Source: Numida meleagris
Taxonomy: Eukaryota > Chordata > Aves > Galliformes > Numididae
NCBI RefSeq assembly: GCF_002078875.1
Contig: NC_034424.1
Span: forward strand, 7,791,586 to 7,855,585
Length of the DNA stretch: 64,000 nt
Reading direction: 5' to 3'
In this document: positions 58,602 to 64,000 of the stretch, one piece after another
Position numbering within the stretch: position 1 is the first letter of the stretch
How the letters are laid out: every line of letters begins with the position of its first letter
The notes under the pieces: model-generated
Databases searched by the model: none
Told to the model about the DNA's origin: nothing
The model's input: only the letters and a program-made list of their open reading frames with translations
Position numbers and translations under genes: made by a program

Positions 58602-58845
58602 NNNNNNNNNNNNNNNNNNNNNNNNNNNNNNNNNNNNNNNNNNNNNNNNNNNNNNNNNNNNNNNNNNNNNNNNNNNNNNNNNNNNNNNNNNNNNNNNNNN
58701 NNNNNNNNNNNNNNNNNNNNNNNNNNNNNNNNNNNNNNNNNNNNNNNNNNNNNNNNNNNNNNNNNNNNNNNNNNNNNNNNNNNNNNNNNNNNNNNNNNNN
58801 NNNNNNNNNNNNNNNNNNNNNNNNNNNNNNNNNNNNNNNNNNNNN
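58602..58845. other. QSOX2: assembly gap (244 N) in QSOX2 exon 1
   Basis: Run of N directly 5' of the first visible QSOX2 codons. It should hide the start codon, signal peptide and first residues of the mature protein, together with part of the CpG island. Confidence 0.95.
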
Positions 58846-59019
58846 CGGCGCGGCTGTACCGGGCCGGGGAGGACCCGCTGAGCGTGCTGGCGGCCGGCAC
58901 GGTGCGGCGGGCGCTGCTCAACTCCTCGGCCGCTTGGGTGGTGCAGTTCTACAGCTCGTCTTGCGGACACTGCATCGCCTTCGCCCCCACCTGGCGGGCC
59001 CTGGCGGGGGACGTCAAAG
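58846..59019 (+). CDS. QSOX2: QSOX2 exon 1 (5' end in gap)
   Basis: The open frame leaves the gap in mid-codon and ends GACGTCAAAG with donor GTGAGG, phase 1. It contains the thioredoxin active site SSSCGHC (codons TCT TGC GGA CAC TGC near 58960-58974) and [12 protein letters not shown]. Confidence 0.92.
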
Positions 59020-59230
59020 GTGAGGGCCTGGCCCGGCCCGGCCCGGGGTCTGACCCCACGGAACGGGAGGGGGTACACGGCGTGAAGCCAGGCCGCGTGG
59101 GGCTGGGCGGGCCCGCAACGCGCTGTGCCCGGGGCCTCCTCCGGCGTGGGCTGCGGGGCCCGGGCTGGGCTGCGGGGTCACTGTGGGGCCTCCGCACGTG
59201 GGGCACTGCCCCATCACGCTCGCACCGGGG
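58846..59230 (+). promoter_or_regulatory. QSOX2: QSOX2 CpG island (visible 3' part)
   Basis: Very high GC and CpG density from the gap to about 59230, covering exon 1 and the start of intron 1, in sharp contrast to the AT-rich DNA left of 58400. The transcription start is probably inside or just left of the gap. Confidence 0.7.
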
Positions 59231-62200
59231 GAGGTGAGCTGTGGGTAACAGCATCGTAGCTCCAGGGTCGAGGGTTTGGGAGAACTGAGCACCTAAACAC
59301 TACCATCTGCATGGTCTGTGCAGCCCCTTCTGACCTACACCCTTTGCTGGTTACACATTTGGCACTGCGCAGTGCAGGTGGGTGCACCGAGGTGTGTTCA
59401 GGCTGCCAGCTCTCTGAGATGTTCATCTTCTGGTTGCTTTAAAGAAACCAGCCTGTTCTGAGAGCTGAACAAATAAATACTGCAGTGCTGGAGATGCCAC
59501 ATGTGTTTGGTGTTGGGTCTTGCAAGTCCAACAGAGCGGGAATGGGTTGGAAGGGAAAAAAGAACAGCCAGGTGATAATGCAGAGAGAGAGACATATTGT
59601 CATAGTTATCACACTGTTCTTTTAAATGGATCATTGGCCTCCATGTGTCAGCAGAGGGACACTCGCATTGCTGTGTCTAGATCTGCTCATGGGTTTATTG
59701 GCACGTGCTGAAGTGTTCTACTCCCTTTGTGGAGCTGATACGAAGAACCTTCAGGGCATGGAGGTGTTCCGTACCTGTGGTGAGGAGGAGACCTGAGGCA
59801 GAATTTTGGGAGAAATTGCTCTTAATGTGGGTGTGTTAAAGGCTTTCAAACTCCACTGTGTCGTTTTACCCAAGAGATGATATCATGGTGGAGGCAGCGG
59901 TTCTAATGTGGCTTCTCTTTGAGAGGCAGTGAGGAGCTCTGGCTTCTCTGGCAATGTGAGAAGCATAGATGATGATTAACACACAACGTAGGTCAGCGTT
60001 AGGTGTGCGTGGTTTTAAATGCTCAGAGATGGAGCCTGCCCAGAACTAGGCCCTGGGGAGTTTGTCGTGCTGGACCAAGCAGAAACAGAAAGGCCTAAAA
60101 ACAGAGCAGCACTGGTTTCATAGCATTTGAGACTCTTGTTATTTCCATGGCTTTTGATTGTTTGTACAAGCTGTAGCTTTTTTCTCATTTCTTTGTATAA
60201 GCTTGCATAACGTTTTCACCTTTTAATTGGATTTCCTTGTGGCCAAAATAGTATTAGGCCTTGTTATAACGGCACGAGAGAACCAGGAAGTGTGCAAGCA
60301 CTGCAGTGGAGATCGTGAAGAGCTGAAAGCGAGCAGAGCTCTTCTGAAAATAAAACAAGGACGTGTTTGTGTTTTATTGCAGTGGTGTGATATCTTTGTA
60401 GACGCTGAGTGTAATTTTCAATGACTTCAGGTACTTGTTTTCTTACTTATCTACAGTTACGATGATGTACTCTGTATTGCTATGACCAGTTAAAGATCAA
60501 TTTGCTGTAGTCTGAGTCTTCATAAAGACTTCCATTTATAAAGTGGATTTTTAGGTTTGTGGATGTTGGCCATATCACCAAATGCAAATTGCTGTCTGGT
60601 GTTATTTGGCAGCAGAATGTTTCCATTTCAGAGTGGAATGGATGGGTTTTTAGTAGGAGACTGAGAACACTCATGCTTTCCATTGGTAGCTTTGTCTGAG
60701 AGCTGTTTCATTTCTCATTTGTTCAACCTTGGCAACCTCATTGCAAACTTCAAGATGATGCTTCTGAAAATTAGGAACAGAGCTTGCTTTTGTGTAATTT
60801 ACAGTTTTCATTTTGATGCTTTCTTTCAGAATAGGCTTCAAGCTTAGAGTTGTTGCTGCAGCATTCCTAATCACATGTTTAGTTTTATTACAGCGGTGCC
60901 CAAAGTGGCTGCTGTAGTTAGTTTTACTTTTGGTATCTTAAAAGGTGGTTCAGTTTACCCACCAGAATGTCTGTGGGCTGGAACTATGTGTAGTGGTTTT
61001 CTGTGCAGAAGTAACAAACCCTTGAAGATCCCACATACAGCCCTTTAATTATGTGTGGAAATAATCCATTTCTCTGAACAGTTTTTCCAAATGCAGCAAC
61101 AATTTCCTTCCAAAAATTGTTCTGGGGCAGTACAGAAGCCTTGCTGTTATTCTGGAAGCAGCCTAGATGTTAAATGTCAAAAAATGATAGTGGTATTTGA
61201 AAATTCGGCAGCGTTTTCTTTTAAACAAATCTACACTACGTTGCCAGTATAGGCTGTGTACTGCAGCAGTTTTCACAGAAACAAGGAGCTCTTCTCTAAG
61301 CAGAAGCAAATGCTGAGCGTCACGCACCCCAGCTGGTGCTCTTTAACCCAAGTGTTTAGCTAGAGATGCATTTTCATTGTTATAAGTGAGCGATTTGCAT
61401 TAGGTTCATAGTGCTCCTATTCATCGTGTGGAGGAGGATGAAGACAGGTGGAAAAAGGAGGAGGAGTGGTGAAAGTTGAATGAGATAGATATGCAGAAGC
61501 CAAACTTTTTTTGTTGTTTGTTTTGCGTTTTATTTGATAAAATGGACTGTTGTATCTTTTGTGTTGGTGTGAATGCGTGCCCATCTGCTCGAGGATGCTT
61601 GTAGTTACTGTGATGCCTGTTGGGCTGTTGGCATGTTCAGCACAACTGCAATTCCCACTCAGCTGCTCCGTCCTCCTTCAAAGACAAGTAAAGGTCAAGC
61701 TAAATTTCAGCAGCAGCTAGGCATCCAACTGCCAATCAGATCTTGAACTTGATGAAGCTTTCAGGCTCTTTGCTATAAAAGCAGATTTAATTTTAGTGGT
61801 TTTTTTTATTTTATTTTATATTTTATTGATCCTTGGGAATTATGGTGTATCTTCAAATTCTGCCCACAGCTGCTTTGATTCAGCTTAGCTTTAAAAAGTA
61901 ACTGCATAAGGAGTCTCTTGGAGCAGATCTTACTTAAAGTGATTGCTGCAGCAGAGCACAGCTGGCAAAATGAGAAGGAAAAAGCTATGAACAAATTGAA
62001 AGCTTTTATTGAAGTCATGTAGGTGCATTTATAGAAATACTTCAGCTCTTGTGGTTACTCCTATGAAACATTTATAAAGGAAATTAGGAAATTCAGTGAT
62101 GTGGGAACCCAACGATGTAGCACTCCAGTTAAAACTCGGGTATTTTAGAAGCATATCCAGTGTATACCTGAGGAGTACTGAAAAGTAAAGACAACTTTCA

Positions 62201-63213
62201 GTGGGCAAAATGTAAGGATAGGGGGTGAATAAGCAGCGAGCCTGTATGAAAATTAACCGTGATACCAGGTGCATCAAATCTTCAGTTTTCTAACTGTCAG
62301 CCATGTGGATGAGAAACTATTGGGTTCATTGTATTCAGTTAAATATGTTCCACATGCTTACCTTATGGGCTTAGCTGATGGGAAAAGCTGCGGAACTGAG
62401 TCTGGTACCTTCTGTTGGGTTGGACCCTATTTCATCTTCTTGGACTCAATTAAGAAAAATCTTTAGTCCTGTAATTGTCACATGATGTGTTGGGATCTTC
62501 GTATTTAGATGCACTGGGAATACTGCTGCAGCTTCAACAAATAGAAGATCAACCAGCCAGGGAGGTTTTAGTTGCTTCAATAATCAGTGAACTTCATTCA
62601 TCTTGAACACAGAAATGACCTGTGAATGAGGACCAACCTCAGGCTTGGTTTCTGGGCCACTGGCATCTATCAGAGTCCTGGTGTTGATTTCCTTGGGAGC
62701 CAGGCCAATCTGTCAGCTGGGATCCGTGGTCGCTTCTGCTGAAAATGGAAATATATTTTTGTTTTCAGACTGGGAGTCTGCAATTAGAATTGGTGTGCTG
62801 GATTGCGGGGAAGAAGAGAACTATGAGACGTGTAAGGAGTATGGCATTCACTTTTATCCAACTTTTAGGGTAAGTGCTGTGACGTATTTATTGTCTTAGG
62901 TAAATGATGCCTGTTTTGTGATAACTAAAACCGTGAACTTATTTGCTGAGAGTATTTACTAGAAATTGTGATGCTCTACCCAGATCTTTGGAACTCGTAG
63001 GCTAGGAGTAAAAACTGTTTCATGAATAGATAGATGAAAATGTTTTGTAATAACAGCTGTAGAAACTAAAAACTCTGAAGACTATTTGAAACCTGAGCTT
63101 TTGTCTTAAACAGTGAGTGACTTTTTAAAATCAGTAATACTTTTTTTTTTCCCTTCCACCATAGTTCTTCAAAGCGTTTACAAAGCAGTTTACAACCGGA
63201 GAAAATTACAAAG
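58846..63213 (+). CDS. QSOX2: QSOX2, sulfhydryl oxidase 2 (5' part, exons 1-3)
   Basis: QSOX enzymes are FAD-dependent secretory-pathway oxidases that make disulphides in client proteins with O2 as acceptor, through fused thioredoxin and Erv/ALR domains. Three exons join in phase to give [79 protein letters not shown] and TTGENYKG. Human QSOX2 as I recall it has [46 protein letters not shown] and TTGENFKG; the TTGEN block separates it from QSOX1. Only the first thioredoxin domain is covered, with its redox pair CGHC and the HFYPTF cis-Pro region. The start is in the N gap; the second Trx-like, helix-rich and Erv domains and the C-terminal membrane anchor lie beyond 64000. Ser replaces the usual Trp before CGHC. 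Confidence 0.92.
59020..62768 (+). other. QSOX2: QSOX2 intron 1, nothing assigned
   Basis: GC-rich at its start, AT-rich afterwards, with T-rich stretches near 61799-61826. No internal exon was recognised, and exons 1 and 2 join directly in phase to the expected protein sequence. Confidence 0.65.
62769..62869 (+). CDS. QSOX2: QSOX2 exon 2
   Basis: Acceptor TTTTTGTTTTCAG, donor GTAAGT, 101 bases, phase 1 to 0. Encodes [20 protein letters not shown] and [14 protein letters not shown]; human QSOX2 has DWASAIRVAALDCMEEKNQA and [14 protein letters not shown]. Confidence 0.95.
63165..63213 (+). CDS. QSOX2: QSOX2 exon 3
   Basis: Acceptor of a T run then CCCTTCCACCATAG, donor GTAGGA, 49 bases, phase 0 to 1. 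Encodes [16 protein letters not shown] plus a split Gly codon. Confidence 0.94.
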
Positions 63214-64000
63214 GTAGGAATATCCTACTGGAAATGATACGCAAAGTTAACCTGGAAGCCAAGAATATGTCACGCAATTAGCAAAATCCGTTAGCTTGTC
63301 AATTACTTTAGACAGGTAGACACTGAAAGATCTTTTAATATCAGATCTTTTTAAGATCTGATATTAAAGATACTGAATGAAAGTACAATGTCAGACAGAA
63401 TTTTGGACATGTAAAAATGCAGACTGCAGTGTAAAAACTTAAGAACTGGTGTGTTTCACTTCTTGAAATGTAGTTCTTGGTTTTCACGAGTGGTTACATT
63501 GTTTTTAAAAGCTCATTTGAGGGGAAAAAATAGTCCAAAAGGACAGAACCGGCCCACATCTCTGCAGCCTGAGATCCGGTTTGCTCGGTCCTGGCCCTGG
63601 TGTATTTTGAACTGTCAGTCAGTTTCCAGGCACCCTGACTTTCATTGGGGGCACCCCTGTTCAGATGTTGAGTAACTGAAAGCAGGCTTATCCCCTGTCT
63701 GACAGGGTCACAGCTTGAGGTGGTTTGTCTGGGGACAAAAGCAATGTTGTCTTTTCTAATGGATTAACATTTTAAAGGCCAAAGGTCAATAGAAGGACCA
63801 CCTGCACTATTAACCCTTTGTGTAGAATTAGTCTGTATTTCTACCTGTTACTTCTGGTATTTGCGAGAGCTTCTGCATTTTGATTTATTTTGTTTGAAGC
63901 AGATAAAATGATGTCACAGGTCAGTTATTCCCTTATGTTGTTATGTGGCTTTGTAAAGTCATCCGTGCCACTTGGTACAAATGGCACACCTCTGGAGTGT
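63214..64000 (+). other. QSOX2: QSOX2 intron 3 (partial)
   Basis: Follows the exon 3 donor to the window end. No segment resembling the next QSOX2 exon (Arg/Glu-rich helix and Trx2 start) was seen, so exon 4 should lie to the right. Confidence 0.65.
63334..63368. repeat. perfect 16-bp inverted repeat with 3-base loop
   Basis: TTTAATATCAGATCTT at 63334-63349, loop TTT, then its exact reverse complement AAGATCTGATATTAAA at 63353-63368. It lies in QSOX2 intron 3, 120 bases after exon 3. As RNA it would form a tight AU-rich hairpin. Confidence 0.92.

Noticed and set aside
58518..59237. Continuous plus-strand frame of about 239 codons through the second gap
   Set aside because: Only the part from 58846 to 59019 is QSOX2. 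The left part is joined through N and the right part reads past the GTGAGG donor into intron 1.
58846..63213. Identification of the oxidase as QSOX1
   Set aside because: QSOX1 diverges after FKAFTK as I recall it, whereas this gene continues [10 protein letters not shown], close to QSOX2.
1..64000. tRNA, rRNA, CRISPR or bacterial-type features
   Set aside because: None of the expected conserved boxes, repeat-spacer arrays or operon layouts were seen; the window is vertebrate genomic DNA.

Overview
The window reads as vertebrate, almost certainly avian, genomic DNA. It has long introns with consensus GT..AG splice sites, CpG-island promoters, and several 3' ends of CR1 LINEs with the typical bird octamer-like tail (ATTCTATG-type repeats). 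Two runs of N (10102-10216 and 58602-58845) are assembly gaps, both in very GC-rich promoter DNA. No prokaryotic, viral or CRISPR features are visible.

Three protein-coding genes can be supported. (1) GPSM1 (G-protein signalling modulator 1, AGS3), minus strand: only its first coding exon (10256-10314) and CpG-island promoter are here; everything to the left looks like its intron 1. (2) CCDC187, the CEP350-like paralogue, plus strand, about 21.1-56.9 kb: I could thread 29 coding exons by splice phase, from an ATG with an upstream in-frame stop to a TAG and two AATAAA signals, encoding roughly 2,600 residues. (3) QSOX2 (quiescin sulfhydryl oxidase 2), plus strand, from a CpG island at about 58.6 kb to past the window end: exons 1 (partly in a gap), 2 and 3 are present. 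The order GPSM1(-) / CCDC187(+) / QSOX2(+) mirrors the human 9q34.3 block, which I know as LHX3-QSOX2-CCDC187-GPSM1. It is also paralogous to CEP350-QSOX1-LHX4 on human 1q25, so CCDC187 and CEP350 are best read as duplicates from an ancient block duplication.

Layout: 1-10255 GPSM1 intron 1; 10256-10620 GPSM1 exon 1 and CpG promoter; 10620-20400 intergenic DNA with a CR1/LINE cluster at 15.07-15.64 kb; 20400-21130 GC-rich putative CCDC187 promoter; 21133-56925 CCDC187; 56930-58600 short intergenic spacer; 58602-64000 QSOX2. The left half is GC-rich and the 3' half of CCDC187 clearly AT-rich.

Main points for a second look: the bird CCDC187 keeps an essentially complete CEP350-type architecture (N-terminal helix, Arg/Lys coiled coils, long acidic region, CAP-Gly, conserved C-terminus); one splice-phase break remains unresolved in the 9.4-kb intron 31725-41132; an exon-like open segment lies on the opposite strand inside that intron; the QSOX2 thioredoxin motif has Ser where Trp normally precedes CGHC; a CR1 insertion ends about 25 bp before a coding exon; one intron appears to be GC-AG. 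All protein comparisons are from memory of family sequences; no alignment or search was run.
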